From Limnephilus marmoratus (taxonomy: Eukaryota > Arthropoda > Insecta > Trichoptera > Limnephilidae), in contig OU862907.1 in the NCBI GenBank assembly GCA_917880885.1, positions 65,715,072 to 65,779,071 on the forward strand: a DNA stretch of 64,000 bases. The letters run 5' to 3'. Made by a program: the position numbers and the translations under genes. The notes beneath the pieces are model-generated. The model saw nothing but the letters and a program-made list of their open reading frames with translations. It was not told where the DNA came from and made no database searches. Shown here in pieces: positions 1 to 13,200 of this stretch; position 1 is the stretch's first letter; each line of letters starts with the position of its first letter.

Positions 1-800
1 AATTCCTACTTGTGATATTTAAAAAACACAATTATTAGAATAAGGACTGATGTATTATAGTACCTAAATACCTAATATATGTGTCCATCCACCAAATCTT
101 AGTGAAATCATTATTATACTTCAGATACTTAAAACAAGCCAACAATTAGAATAAGGAAATGAAGGAGTTTTAATTTTCGGTATATTTAGTTCCTAAAATA
201 TCTGTTTATCAACCAAATTTTCATGTAATTATTCGACTTATGATATTTAAAACAAGCCAATTATTAAAATAAGGAAATCAAGGAGTTTTCATTTTCGGTA
301 CATTTAGTTCCTAAAATATCTGTATATTTATCAGTCAAATCTTCGTGTAAAAATTCTACTTATATGATATTTAAAACAAGGCAATTTTTCGAATAAGTAC
401 AACGAAGGAGTTTTTGTTTTTGGCACATTTAGTGAGTAATAGCTTCATGTTTATTTACCTTTACCTAATTATGTAAATCTTTGTGTAAGAATACCTACTT
501 GTAATACAAAACATAATTAATAAAATAAAGACAATGCAGGAGTTTTTTTGCTTTTAGTACCTAATATTTATGTGTTTATCTACCAAATATTTGTGTCAGA
601 ATACTACCTGAGATATTTAAAACATGTTATTTATTAGAATAAGGAAATAAACAAGTTTTTGTTTTCGGTACATTTAATGCCTAAAGTATCTTATTATTTT
701 AATCAACCAAATCTTAGTGTAACAATGAAAACATTTTCGTATATTTAGTGCCAAAGATCAGTTGTATTTGTGTACCTATAAATATCTTGTTATTGAAATC
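1..800. repeat. tandem repeat, ~120-bp unit, about seven degenerate copies
   Basis: A block resembling AATAAGGAAATGAAGGAG followed by TTTCGGTA..TTTAGT and ..ATATTTAAAACAAGCC recurs. The AATAAGG landmark lies near 39, 149, 268, 390, 524 and 638, a spacing of 110-134 bp. Units are diverged and AT-rich, and the array starts outside the window. It looks like an intergenic minisatellite or satellite fragment. No coding capacity is credible here. Confidence 0.8.
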
Positions 801-1341
801 TTCATGGGATAATTGTACACCGAATGACAATTAAAGCATTTCTATTATTTTATACATTGAGTGCCTCATATTTCTTATGTGTTTGTTTATTTCTTACCTA
901 TTCGAGTTTTATTTTGTTTGAGCTTTGGATTGTCAATAAAAACGTTATTACTATTCGCACATTTTTAATGATTAGGTATCCCATTCATTTGTTTTTTTTT
1001 TTACCTAGATCAATTTCCAGTTATTTAATTTCAGCCCATTTTGTAACCCTTCTAATAATTTGGCCCAACTAAGTGGTACCTCAAATACTGGAATACATTT
1101 GTTATGAAGCTAAAAATGTGGTTAGTGGTTAGGATTGTTTTATGACCTCTTTTTTTTACAAGTCTGTATTGTGTAATAGACGTAAATCACATCCCATGTG
1201 TTCGAACATAGGATCATTCTTACAAAGAACTCGTCGTCTATTGTTTTATAATTTATAAAGAACTTGTAGCTATCTATTGTGTTTCAAAATCCTTCGAGTT
1301 AACTTTTTATTTTAAAATGTTGGATACTACACTTCTGTTAT
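801..1341. other. AT-rich stretch, nothing recognised
   Basis: The only longer ORF (824-1072) is low-complexity and hydrophobic by composition. No gene, RNA or repeat signature was recognised. Confidence 0.5.
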
Positions 1342-1445
1342 CACACGACGGCCTCTTGTGGTCGAGGGATAAGACTCTCAACTAGCGATCCGGATGTCGC
1401 AAATTTCAATTCCATCGTGCCCAAGTAATTTTTATTTTGGTAGAT
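1342..1445 (+). repeat. SINE B (tRNA-derived), head only
   Basis: The stretch has the tRNA-like 5' head seen in other copies of this family: an A-box-like TGGTCGAGGGATAAG, then a B-box-like region with TTTCAATTCCATCG, followed by AT-rich body. It is diverged and truncated; the body of another copy lies at 1890-2275. Confidence 0.6.
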
Positions 1446-1450
1446 TTGTT

Positions 1451-3212
1451 AATTTTGGGGGGCGGTTATGGGTACCGCCGTCCCGGGAACCATTTATTGG
1501 ATAACCACCATCTCTGCCATAGGTCACCCCGAGTGGTTCGCTACGTTTGGTGACTTAGCAAGGGTGCCCGGGTTCATGGGGTGAAGTTCGCCCAGGTCTT
1601 GGCGGCGGATACGACTGCCCACCTGTTGCGTGGCGAGAGAGAGACTGGTTAAGGGAGGCTTTTTGACCTTTCCAGCCGGACTCTCCCGACTCTCGCCTTG
1701 CACCGCAATTGGAGAGATAGATTCATACGTCCGTCACTCCCGGACACACTGACCCCCAGATTCCTACCCACCCCTCATACCCTTTTTCTTTCCAAATTTT
1801 CTATCCTTACCTTCCTTATAAAGACTCCTCCAAAGTGAAATTATTTTCCTCAGGGCCACCTGTGTGGAGCTAATCTAAAAATATATATACATATATTTCA
1901 CAACTTTAACCATTAAAAAAACGTACGTGTAGGTATATGTATTTTTTATGTTTAAATAGTGAAATAACACAGATCAATAAAAAAATATATTCATATAAAT
2001 ATATATACATGCTGTATTTGCGACACGTTCCAGAGTGGAAAATACTCTCAGTATCACCCTGATGTAAGACCGCCATTTCGAATTGAAGCATTGCTTGAAA
2101 TGGCTTTAGCCGTGGTTGTTGACTCGATCTGAATAGCCAGGTACTTACCAACCTTCATAACTGCATCCCCTTCCCGCTACATCCAGCCTCACAAAATTGG
2201 GTATGCTATGTATAGCCTGACTTGGTCCAGGCGGTTGGGAGCGGTTGGGACTCTTGTGCAGTATTAACATAAAAATAAAGTCACGTAAATCAATCCAATC
2301 TTTCGGGTCTGATCATACTAAATCTCCGATTTATATGCCGTAATAAATATGATAAAAATAATACGAGTGTATATTATATGGATAATTTGAATAGCATTGT
2401 TTTAGTGCAAAAACGTTTTACAATATATGTTCTCAGGGCCTACGAGGGGATGCTGTGTGGAGGGTCTTTTTGAGGAAAGAAAGAATAGGAAGTTCTAGGA
2501 TGGAAATAGGAATGAGGGGTGGGTAGGAATCTGGGGGTTAGTATGTATAGGAGTGACGGACGTAAGAAACTGTCCAACCGCGGTGCAAGGCAATGGGGTC
2601 GAGAGAGTCCGGCTGGAAAGGTCCAAAGGACTCCTTCACGCAGTCTCTCTCAATCCGGCCCGCCACGCAGCTGGTGGGCAGACTCATCCGTCGTCAAGAC
2701 CTGGACAAACCTCACCCCATGAACCCAGGCACTCCTGCTAAGTCACCAAATGTAGCGAACCACTTGGGGAGACCTTTTCACAGCTCCACACAGGAGGCCC
2801 TGAGGAAAATAATTCCCCTCAGGGCCTATGTCATTTTTGGGAAGGAAGTAGAGTAAGTTGTGGGAAGAAAAAGGTATGAGGGGTGGGTAGGAATCTGGGA
2901 GTCAGTGTGTCAAGGAGTGACGCACGTATGAATCAATCCCTCCCCACTGCGGGTAAAGCGATGTTCCGAGAGTCCTGCTGGAGAGGTCTACAGATCTTTC
3001 TCAACCAGTCTTTCCCGATCCGGCCTGCCACGCAGTTTGTGGGCAGACGCATCCGTCGCCAGGATCCAGACAAAACTCACAACGAGACAGAACCCGGCCA
3101 CCCCTGCTAAGTCACCAAACGTAGTGAACCACTTGGGGTGACCTATGGCAGAGGTGTTGGTTATCCAATAAATGGTTCCCGGATCGGCGGTACCCATACC
3201 CGCCTCTCAAAT
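1451..3212. repeat. SINE-like family A cluster: one + copy, two - copies
   Basis: Family A is a ~430-bp high-copy repeat. It starts near AATTTGGGAGGCGGG then GGGTACCGCCGCCCCGGG, and ends with a small hairpin (AGGCCCTGAGG / CCTCAGGGCCT) and GTGTGGAGCTAATGT plus poly(A). Here a + copy covers 1451-1877 and - copies cover 2435-2775 and 2776-3212. The whole block therefore begins and ends with the same outward sequence and could be misread as one palindromic transposon. Single copies elsewhere with an A-tail (6573, 37232) favour retroposition. Confidence 0.75.
1890..2275 (+). repeat. SINE B body and 3' part, inside the family A cluster
   Basis: It shares the family B body: GTTCCAGAGTGGAAAATACT, TGCTTGAAATGGCTTTAGCC and GGTTGGGACTCTTGTGC before an A-rich end. 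The head is missing. It lies between opposed family A copies. Confidence 0.75.
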
Positions 3213-4834
3213 AATAACTAATAAACGGAGGACCTATCTGATGACTAACGGTTGACGACTAGCAGCCAACAATAAAACACGCCTGAAACATTATTTAATA
3301 AGTATAATTGTCTGAAAACGTACGTTTTCATTGATGATTTTACGATGTTATTATTTTACAAAAACTTACTCTTGAAACTTGTTTCCCAACCAAGAAACAA
3401 ATTATTTCTAAAAAATTGTCGAATGTTATAAGAAACTATTTAAAAATCACACCCGAATATTTCGGTATCACTGCGAAAACATAGGACACATAAGCTAAAT
3501 CCATAAGTACCTACCTATCAAAGTTCAATGAATTGAAATGCTTTCCGATCTCCCTGTAATACCAAGCACGTTAGATAAAGTAACTTCACGCAAGAGTACG
3601 CGCTCTTGTCTAACATCCAGTGTCCTTTGTCCAATATCCAACTTTCGCAAACAAGAATTCGTCACTTTGGCCAACATCCAAATTAAAAACGTGTTTTCTG
3701 CGTAATTTTATACATTTAGAACATATTGTACTTAAAAAAAACAATTTGTAATACTTTAAAACATTTTAGTAGACTTACAATTTAGCTAATTTAATTTTAT
3801 ATGCCTTTTTCGTAAAAAAAACTTTAAAGCGCTGTTTCTCACGATTTACGTTTTGGTCTGTTGGAGTAAAACGAACTAAAGCGACGATCTGTCTCTCTCT
3901 GATTGAAAGAAACGTGATGGTTAGTTAGTTAGTTAAGTTATCTTCTTGTTTGAAATTATTTGTCTCAATTAACAAAATAAAAAATGGTTAATATGAAATT
4001 TTAACAGTAAAGTACTATTTTATCTTCTTTTCCTCAACTAAGTATTTTTTTTTTCTCCTTTAAATTATTTTACTTTTTCAGATATTTTTTGTCCTAGCAA
4101 TACCTGCCTGACGTATTACTTATTTAATGTGTGGTTATTATTGATTTACCATTCTTTTTTATTTACTTTTTACTGCTAGCTATACAATTTATTGCCATTA
4201 TTTTTGCATTATGTGAACATTTGTTATTGAGTTTTAATCTATTTTTTAATCTTATAGTCTCTATGTAATACTTAATATGTTTTTATCCTGATAAAGTCCA
4301 AATAAAATAAAGCAATAAAAAATGATAATTTTATTTTGTTTTGTAGGCAAAATTATAAAATAACTTGTGGTGAATTCGCTATTTCGTATTCTCATATTTG
4401 GGGATTTTGAACATTTATTGCGGGTTTTTAGAACTTAAGCGTTGGCATTGTTGGCAACCCTGTTAAGGATCCTTTCTTGGGGTAATTTTTTTATTACTCT
4501 GGCATCCCCAAACTAAAGTCAACCTTCAAAATATGAAAAAATTGAGACAAGTCATTTATTTATAAAAAAAACATGTAATAATATGCGATTGAAGTCGAAT
4601 CTATTTAATACGTCGCACATTCACGTGAGTAATGTAAAAATATTATATAATTGAGCGCCGGCATTTCAATGTGACTTTTCAAATGTGAGGTTATCTCCTT
4701 AATATTATTGAATATTGGGTTGATTGTCTCTATGTGACAGCTGTTTCGCTTTAATTACATGGTGTCACGCAACTACGATGCCATACGTCAAACTGGGAAG
4801 ACGACAGCACACAGTCATTACATTATTATTACCT
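3213..4834. other. no gene recognised
   Basis: AT-rich sequence without a long ORF of plausible composition. No transposon end, RNA gene or clear repeat boundary was seen. It is probably old, decayed intergenic DNA. Confidence 0.4.
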
Positions 4835-5515
4835 TAAATCTTACGATGGTATTTGAAAGAGAGAATACGAAAACAATGTACAATATAGTTGTGAATTATG
4901 AATACTTGTAGCAGGTGGATGAGTTTGTGTATTTGGGAAGTATGTTTACGAGAGAGGGAAGGCTGATAGAGATATTGAAAGAAGGGGAAATGCAGGTAAC
5001 TCCGTTAATGGAGGACTGAATGCCGTTGGCGCTAATAAAAAACTGTCCAAAGAAGCGAAGCTAGCAGTCCACAATGGAGTACTGGTACCTACCCTGATAT
5101 ATGGCAGTGAGGCATGGAACTGGCAGAGGAAGGATGAAAGTAGACTGAATGTTGTAGAAATGAGATCCCTGTGTGGCAAAACCATATTCGATCGTGTGAG
5201 AAACGTGCAAAGAATGCAAGGCTGATGTAAGCGTAATGAGTAAGATTAAGAAAGGAACGAAGGAGAAAGGTTTGGACATGTAGAGCGAATGAATGAGGAA
5301 AGGAGTGTAAGGTGAATATATGACGCAAATGTGAACGGTAGAAGAAGTCGGGGACACCCGAGAAATACATGGCATGACCAAGTGAATCAAATTCTTGATT
5401 CGGGTCATGTGAAGAGTCAGAATAATAGAAAAGCATGTATGTGACGATGTATGAATGTGAACGAGGCTAGGAGTGTGTGCCAAGATCGAGTTGCTGTGGG
5501 TAAGCGTGATGGTTA
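4835..5515 (+). pseudogene. RTE/jockey-type LINE fragment, C-terminal part of reverse transcriptase
   Basis: Broken reading frames give YLGSMF, then DRDIERR, a segment ending KLAVHNGVLVPT, then [17 protein letters not shown]. The end resembles GRRSRGHPRNTWHDQVN followed by the 3' tail. This is the post-catalytic region and C-terminus of a non-LTR retrotransposon ORF2, with stops and frameshifts. Closely related pieces lie at 7679-8070, 28866-30210 and 38966-39062. The clade is inferred only from general resemblance. Confidence 0.75.
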
Positions 5516-6000
5516 GTTACCTAGTTAGTTAAAACTTACGAAAGGTAAACTGTCTTTTGAAATCATTGGACACGCTTAAACCAATGACATTATATATTAT
5601 ACTGTAGACGCGTGGTAGAAATCTCAAAGTGGGCCAAAGCCAGAAGCAAGGCAATTGCATTGTACTCGATTTCTAGTACTTTAGTTCTAAACTGCCACTC
5701 GTCGAGTAAGGTCGTGTTTTACCAGTAGGTAAATTGCATTTAGAAAGCGTCAACATGCCCTTCTATGGGGACGTACGTTCGAGTACAATCAAGTACGATT
5801 TCCGTGGCCCCGGGATTTGACCATGTATTCAGGAGAACAGCGCAAAAATTAATTCATCATTAGAATATATCCATATTTTAACACATTTTTTAAACTCTCT
5901 CTCTGTGTTTGACTCAGTTTGATGTTTTCTGGGAGAATGTTGAATATTTTTGTGGTAAAGTATCTAAAGCTACGTTGACCAAAGGTTGTGAATGTTTTCT
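5516..6000. other. no gene recognised
   Basis: No coherent ORF or repeat boundary is visible. The following bases run into a Helitron-like repeat. Confidence 0.35.
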
Positions 6001-6002
6001 AT

Positions 6003-6705
6003 GTATAATAATGAGTTCTGGCACAGTGAAATTATGCATTGCTAACCATTCATCCGATTGCGATGAAACTTTGGTGATTTGATGTGTGAATTATGACATT
6101 TGTATAAAAAAATTGCAATAGGTGGCACGCGAGCTGTTTGAAAACTGAATGTACCGGGACTGAATGTATGAAATGCGGGAGGGGGGGAGGTTTGTGGGAC
6201 GGGGGAAGCGGGAGAGGGGAGTGGGGAAAAGGAAGGAAATTGGGGAGGCGGGAATGAGTACCGCCGCCCCGGGAACCTTTATTGGATAACCGACACCTCT
6301 GCCATAGGTCACCCCAAGTGGTTCACTACGTTTGGTGATTTAGCAAAGGTGTCCGGGTTCATGGGGTGAGGTTTGTCTAGGTCTTGGAGGCGGATTACCA
6401 GGATACACTGAACCCCAGATTCCTACCAACCCCTTAAACCCTTTTCCTTCGCAGAACTCTCATCTCATTCCTTTCCTTTAAAAAACCCTCTACACGGCAT
6501 CCCCAAAGATGCCATAGGCCTTGAGGGGAAATTATTTTCCTCAGGGCCTCCTGTGTGGAGCTCATGTAAAAAAAAAAGAGAAGGCGGAGTGGAAACGCTT
6601 GACGGGAAGGGGACGAATGGGAAAGGACATGCAATGGGAAACAATTTCTTTATTAAGTGGCATTGCAACGCACGCCGGAAACTCGCTAGTTTTAAATAAG
6701 TTTTT
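6003..6705 (+). mobile_element. Helitron-like family C copy interrupted by a family A SINE-like copy
   Basis: Family C is frequent here: GAACGACTGCACCAAATTGG, GAGCTCTGGCATTATGAAAT, CTGAATGTACCGGGA, a long G-rich purine tract, then GGGACGAATGGGAAAGGACA and an end near GCATGCCGGGAACCAGCTAG. The CTAG end suggests a non-autonomous Helitron. This copy is split by a family A insertion (about 6237-6573) that ends in poly(A), which supports family A being a retroposon. Confidence 0.65.
6237..6573 (+). repeat. SINE-like family A, single copy with poly(A)
   Basis: It begins near AATTGGGGAGGCGGGAATGA and GTACCGCCGCCCCGGGAACC and ends GTGGAGCTCATGT followed by ten A. The middle is shortened compared with the 1451 copy. 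It interrupts the G-rich tract of the family C repeat. Confidence 0.75.
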
Positions 6706-6761
6706 CAGGTCAAAATAAGAGGTCTTTATAATGTGTGTTTGTTTTCTTTTCAGATTAAAAT

Positions 6762-6809
6762 ATGGACCAAAACCGAAGAACCAACTCTAAAGTTTTTTTT
6801 ATAATGTAA
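6762..6809 (+). promoter_or_regulatory. possible upstream ORF in the COQ2 leader
   Basis: A short ATG-to-stop reading frame of 15 codons lies 21 bp upstream of the chosen COQ2 start. A pyrimidine tract ending in CAG at 6751-6753 could be a splice acceptor for a 5'-UTR exon, which would put this uORF into the mRNA. Without transcript data this is only a possibility. Confidence 0.25.
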
Positions 6810-6830
6810 TAAAAACTATAAATAATCGAA

Positions 6831-7293
6831 ATGTGGAAAAATTCCCAAAGAACGTTCGGATGCTCAGCACTTTTCTTCCAAAATGGGAAGAAGAGCTTCG
6901 ACACCTTTCACCAAGTTAAACAAATCATTTGCCATAGACAAAACTTAGCCATCACAAGTACACAATATAGATTTAATATACACGGTGATAATAGACTAAA
7001 TAATGCAGATTTATATAGAAGTATTCAAATTAGGAATAAGTCCAGTGTTGCCTGCGAGAAAAATCAAAAAATTCTCGCCGCGTTGCAAAATGTGGATGAA
7101 AAAGAAAATAAATTAAATTCGTCAAGTGACAAAGAAGAAGATAATGGAATTGTTTTGAAGGATGACAATGCAGCTATTAGAAAAAAAGATGGAGAATTGT
7201 TGCCTATTTTTAAGCATTTACCAAAGAATTTTATGTATATTGGGAGGAAAGTTGATCCATATGTTAAACTGATGAGAATAGACAAACCTATTG
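6831..7293 (+). CDS. COQ2: COQ2 coding exon 1
   Basis: The exon opens at ATG ([10 protein letters not shown]) and ends KLMRIDKPI plus one base, followed by GTAAGT. It carries the mitochondrial targeting region and the start of the UbiA domain. 463 nt, phase 1 at its end. Confidence 0.88.
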
Positions 7294-10200
7294 GTAAGTT
7301 CAATTTACATTATTTATTTATTTAACCTTATTTTATTTAATTATTTTAGGTTTTCGGAACAACTCATATATTATGTCTCATAGAAATCGTTGTGTCTCCC
7401 TTACTATCATAGTGAGAAATATAATTAAAACGGTGTTAGAAATAGAAAATACCACGCTTTGTATTCAAATATAAAAAAACTAGCTGCTCCCGACATGCGT
7501 TTCTATGCCATTTAATAAAAAAATTGTTGCTCTCTGCGTGTCCTTTCCCATTCGTCCTATTTCCCTTCTGCCTCCCCTTCCTCTCCGGCGTCCCCTTCCC
7601 CTCTCGCGTTCCCATTCCACCTCCTCCACCTTCCCTCTCCCCACTCCACTCCCCACTCAACCCCCCTGGCAATTTAAGGCATGGAACTGGCAGAGGAAGG
7701 ATGAAAGTAGACTGAATGCTGTACAAATGATATCCCTGAGACGTATGTGTGGTAAAAGCATGTACGATCGTCGATCATGTTAGAAATGTGGAGTTTCGCG
7801 AAGAATGCAAGGCTGATGTAAGCGTTATGAGTAAGATTAAGAAAGGGATGCTCAGATGATTTGGGTATATAGAGTGAATGAACGAGGAAAGGAGTGTAAG
7901 GAGAATATATGACGCAAATGTGAATGATAGAAGAAGTCGGGGACGCCCGAGGAAGACATGGCACGATCAAGTGAATCAGATACTTGAGTCGGGCCATGTG
8001 AAGAGTCAGAATAATAGAAGAGCATGTATGAGACGATGTGTGAATGTGAACGAGGCAAGGAGTATGATATTCAAAGTGATTCTATATAACAGCAAGACAG
8101 CTCTCCCGACTGGCATGACCATTGGTAAATTAGTTCTGCAAGCCGGTATAAATATTGTATTTGTATGCCTTGATGTCTTTAGTAGAATATATCAAACTGT
8201 CATTTAAGGGGTTGTCCTTTAATCACGTGAGGCTCGAAAGGGAGGGGGGGGGGGGGATTCGGAAAAATTCACGAAATATCACCAGGGGGGGGGGTATAAT
8301 GAGATATCACGTGTATTTATTTTTCGTGATAATATTCTGAAAATTTCAAAATACTTCGTACTAAAAAAATACACGTGATTTTGGGGGGGGTTAGTCTAAA
8401 ACCTCACCACATATCACCACGGGGAGGTTAAAAAGGTGCTAAAAAACATCACGTGATTAATAGACGACCCCTCTGAGGCATTTCAACACCCTTTTAAAAA
8501 GTCCTTAAAGTGGTGAAAAAAAAAATTAAATTGCCCCTAACCTATTTAACCCCACAGGCCTCGACCGTGTTTTGTCAGAGGGTCAAAATAAATGGAATAT
8601 TTCTGAACATATCCGAAAACTAAAAATTGTTTTTGAAAGGTGATAAAATACACTTATACAATTTTATAATTCGAAATAAACATAATTTTTGAAATGTGGT
8701 AAATATTTCCCTATCGAGTCCACGCTCAAAACACACTTTAAAAAATTAAAACAAATTGTAGGTACTAGATAGATTAGGTACCTACGGTTAGTAATAAGTA
8801 ATTCAGTAACCGGAATTGAAAAATATTGCATTTTAATGGTTATATTGTTATCTTTAAAAGCCGAAATGTCATTTCTCAAGGAACGCCATGGCCCATGTTG
8901 TTAATTACAACGGCAAACGTCTCACGTGATTTTTCGTGCTTATGAAACCGAAGAAAATAATGATCAATATGCATTATTTATCATTTCCAAAGATTGCAAT
9001 TCGTACTTACTATTGTCTAACTGACATAAAGTGATTTTTTCTTTTAAAAATGGGTATTTCATCGTCGTAATTAACAAAGCGGTCCTTGAAAAATGACATT
9101 TCGCATTATTAAATTTAAAAAAAAACATTAAAACGCAATATTTTTCAATTCTGGTTACTGAATAAGTATATTACTAACCATTATCTACCTAGTACAATTT
9201 ATTTTAATTTTTTAAGTGTGTTTTGAGCGTGGACTCGATAGGGAAATATTTACCAAAAATTTTACTTGCAAACATAAAAAAGTTTTAAAAATGGTTCAAC
9301 TGACGTTTTTTAAATTAAAATTACTTATAATGAAAAAAAAATTAAAACACAAAGGGTCCGCCAAATTACTTTTTTTTTTTTTTGAAAATGCTATAACAAA
9401 AAAATTCTGAATATTTTCTCAAATTTCTTTTTTTATTTGAAAGTACAATCCTTCCGGTTAATAATGGAAAATAATTTCATTCAAATGGCTGCCTCGGCTG
9501 GCCATGCAGTAGCCTACACGATCGGTCCAATTTTTAAGCACATTATCGATTGTGTGCAGCAGTATTTCACCAATGGCTTCACCACGAATATTGTCCTTTA
9601 AAGCGTCAATTGTCTCTGGCTTGTCGGCGTAACACTTATCTTTGAGGGCACCCCACAAATAATAGTCCAACGGTGTCAAATCGCAGCTCCGAGGTGGCCA
9701 AACGATTTATTTTTTTTCAATTTTTAAAAAATTCCAATTTTTGCACACATTTTGCAACATTACCATGATTCTCAAAGTAATGTCGCAATATTTCCCAGCG
9801 TTGTTCAAGCGTATACACAACCATATTCGTTCAGCGGAGGGGTAACACTAATTATCTGTCAAATCAGACATGAGCTAAGTGTTACCATTCACGAAATAAG
9901 CACTAGTTGAAAAAAAAAACGTTAGATGGCAGACCCTTTACATAATTTATTAAGCAATGTATTATAAACATTATCGTCAACTCAATTTTTTGTCGTTTAA
10001 TGTAAAAACGATTAATTAAAAAATTTCCAAAGTTTTAAATTTAGTATAGCAAAACATAGTATTTTCTCTTTCTAACACAGATACTTAAATAAATACGGTC
10101 AAAGAACTCTAAAATACCTTGTTCCAATCATTTACAACATGTTACCCAATTCAGTAAAAAGCTGTGAATTGAGTTTCAGAAGGAAATGTACGCTAAAAAA

Positions 10201-13200
10201 ATGGCCAAGTGAAAAAACTTTTTTTACTAACTCTGTTTTTTTCTTTCGTTTTAATGTTTTTCAATTAAATTTTATTAACAATTTTTTTTCCCAAAATTTA
10301 TGTATTTAGAGCGTAATAGGGCGTACCCGAAAGATTTTAAGCAGCGATTTCTGAGTATATTTGGAGTAAAAAATGTACGTGTCATTTTGTTGTCTGATGA
10401 CATTTTTTTTTCTATTTGTAAGGGATGTGTCCGCTACTTACACAGACTGTAACATAGGGGGCCGGTAAATCTATGTCAGCCGCTGGGTCTCTGGTGAAAT
10501 CAAAGACGAGTTCTGGTGAATTTCCGTCAAGAGATAGTCCGGTTTTGCAGAGAGATGAGTAGCCATTCGCGTTCAGTACTAGAGTGCCTGGTTACCGGGG
10601 CCGCACCGCTATTTATGCCAAAACCTCCTTGACCGAGTGGAGGCTTCGGTGCGACCCTATTCGTTCAATCAATTATGTTTCGAAGGTCATAACCTCCGCC
10701 ACAATTCACTTGGTGGACGTTCTGACCTTTTGGGCTACCCTTTTAGCTGTGTTCTCTCTGCCCACCAAAACCATCTCTCTCTAGCATGTTTATTATTGCA
10801 AATAATATAAAATATAAAAATATTTGTGCGTCCCCCGGCCCTACAATTTTCAGGGGATTTCAAAATATGTGACTTATAACTAGATTTACAACATTACTTA
10901 TCATCTAATCATGTAAAGTGGAGTTCGGCCTACCTTCTATTATCATTTATTCGTCAAATGATAGGTCGAACTCCTGTAAATCAAAAGAAAAACATTACAC
11001 AAAACAATATCAAATCATAAGCTACCGACCAAATGCTTATCTCCATTCTGATTGGTCGGCAGAGCGTCCACCGTGGCATGGTGTGGGTGGGCTCGGCAGC
11101 GGGGAGCGGAGGGGGAAACGGTACGGTGCTTTAGCGTCAATACGTAGCCCAGCCGTTTCCGCTAACATTCTATAATGCCAGATGCAGGGGAGGGTGCTCG
11201 CAGAGCCACGGGAAAAAAGGAAACGAGGAAGTTGAGCCAACACTCCTCATCTTCTATTTCTCCGATAAAGACGTCCGTCAGCGCCCTTGAGGTGATTTTC
11301 CACAAAAACGGCGCTATATAAATTAGCCAATTATTATTATTATTATTAGTAACACTATTAAAAACAATAAAAGTATTTTTCTGTCACACGCTGCAACTGA
11401 CTGATTAAAAGATACCGCATTTAAAGCCTCACAGACACTTGATAAGCGTTGCGTTGCGTTGCGTCTCGTACACATCGCGTATCGCTCAAATACGTCACGA
11501 CGGGAATGAAATAGCAATGGAAACAGTACCGCGGTATAATTTGAAAACATATTTTTTTGTTTTTAATAGACAAAAAATATCATCAGAAACCTTTTTTTTT
11601 ATTTATTGTTTTATAGTGATACCTCACAAGAGTCTCAGCTGCTCCCGTCTGGAGCCAGTGAGATTATGGCATCCCCAATTGGGGTATGTTGTGAGGCTGA
11701 AGGTAGCGGGGAGGGGAAGGAGATAGGGAAGAGGAAGGTGGAAAGTACCTGGCTATTCAGATCGGGTCACCAAACACGGCTAATGCCATTTCAAGTAATG
11801 TTTCAATTCTGAATGGTGGTCTTAAACCAGGGCGATACTAAGAGTATCTTCCACTGTGGAACGTGCCGCAAATATAGTATACCTATATTATTTTAAATGA
11901 ATAAATTGTGAAATTACACAAATTAATCAAATAAAATTTATTTTCCACGCCGGGATTCGATCCCGCGACCTTCGGTGTGCGAGTCAAGAGCCTTACCCTT
12001 TTACTTCAAATATGCTGAGAAATGGCTGGTTAAAATCCCTTGGGTACGTCCTGTTACACCCTGTATATATAATGTTTATATTTTATGTACCTGTCTCAAT
12101 TTAAAAAATAAAATAAAAATAAGAACCCATTGACAAACTGATATCAATCAGTTTAACCACTAGAGCGACAGCGCATTTTAAAACTTTTTTCTCCATTTGC
12201 TCGACATTGTCAGATCAGAGATCATTTTTTAAATTTTTCGCTAACATAAAAAAAATCATATCTTTGAATTTTAACATGGAAACATAAAAACTTATTATAG
12301 TGCTATATAGCCAATGAATTAACCTGTATTTACCGTTTATCTCATATTTGTAGGATTTATAAAAAAAATATTAAAAAATCGTAAAGTTTATAACTAGAGA
12401 TACCACAAATATTCGGCCTATTCGGCTACTTCATTATTCGGCCGAATGGTTCGCAATATTCGGCCGAATACCGAATACCAAATCATGAAAAAATGCGCAT
12501 TAATTTAATATTTATTGTCTTCAACCATAAATTTCATAATATTCCCAAATAGGTGATTTTTTATTAAATGGTGGCATTTCGTAAAGCTCTTCGCGAATAA
12601 ACAGATGTATTACACACTATAAGTAACACAATTTGATGTAACCATCAACAAATAATGCGTGTTGTGACACGAACTCCTCGCAAATGAAACAAATACGTAA
12701 TTAATACACGTACTTCAATGATTTAAGTCGGAACCTGTCACCCGCGAAACGCACCTCAGTCGTCGGCCGAGAGCCTAGCCGAATGTTCGGTATTCAGTAT
12801 TCGGCAAAATCACTATTCGTGGCATCTCTATTTATAACCGTGCAAATCTTGCGTGGTTGTTACTTTGTTTTCGATTTCTGTATACTGTCTGTGGTATACT
12901 TGATAATAAAAGGTGCATATCTATGGAAAAGGGACTAAATTTTAACCGTAAACAGCTGATCAGAAATTCTGCGTGAAAAAAATATTTAAAAAAATGATTT
13001 TTAACATTGTTATAAAATAGTCTAGGAAGTTCGGATTTGCACATCTATGATCATTATAGATAAAAACATTTCAATAGCTTCGTTTTAAGTCCAAAATAAC
13101 AAATGTGGGAGCTATAAATATTAGGTCCTTACATAAGAAAATTGGCATTTTGTATGGGAGGAACATAAAGTAGATTTTTTTAAATATAATATATTTATTT

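Noticed and set aside
1..800. CRISPR-like array
   Set aside because: Units are ~120 bp, diverged along their whole length, and without short identical repeats separated by unique spacers; the context is eukaryotic.
824..1072. 82-codon ORF with hydrophobic runs
   Set aside because: T-rich composition, no motif, no splice context, no paralogue in the window.
1451..3212. A single 1.8-kb foldback transposon
   Set aside because: The block consists of three separate family A copies and a SINE B; solitary poly(A)-ended copies elsewhere argue against one palindromic element, although this is not excluded.
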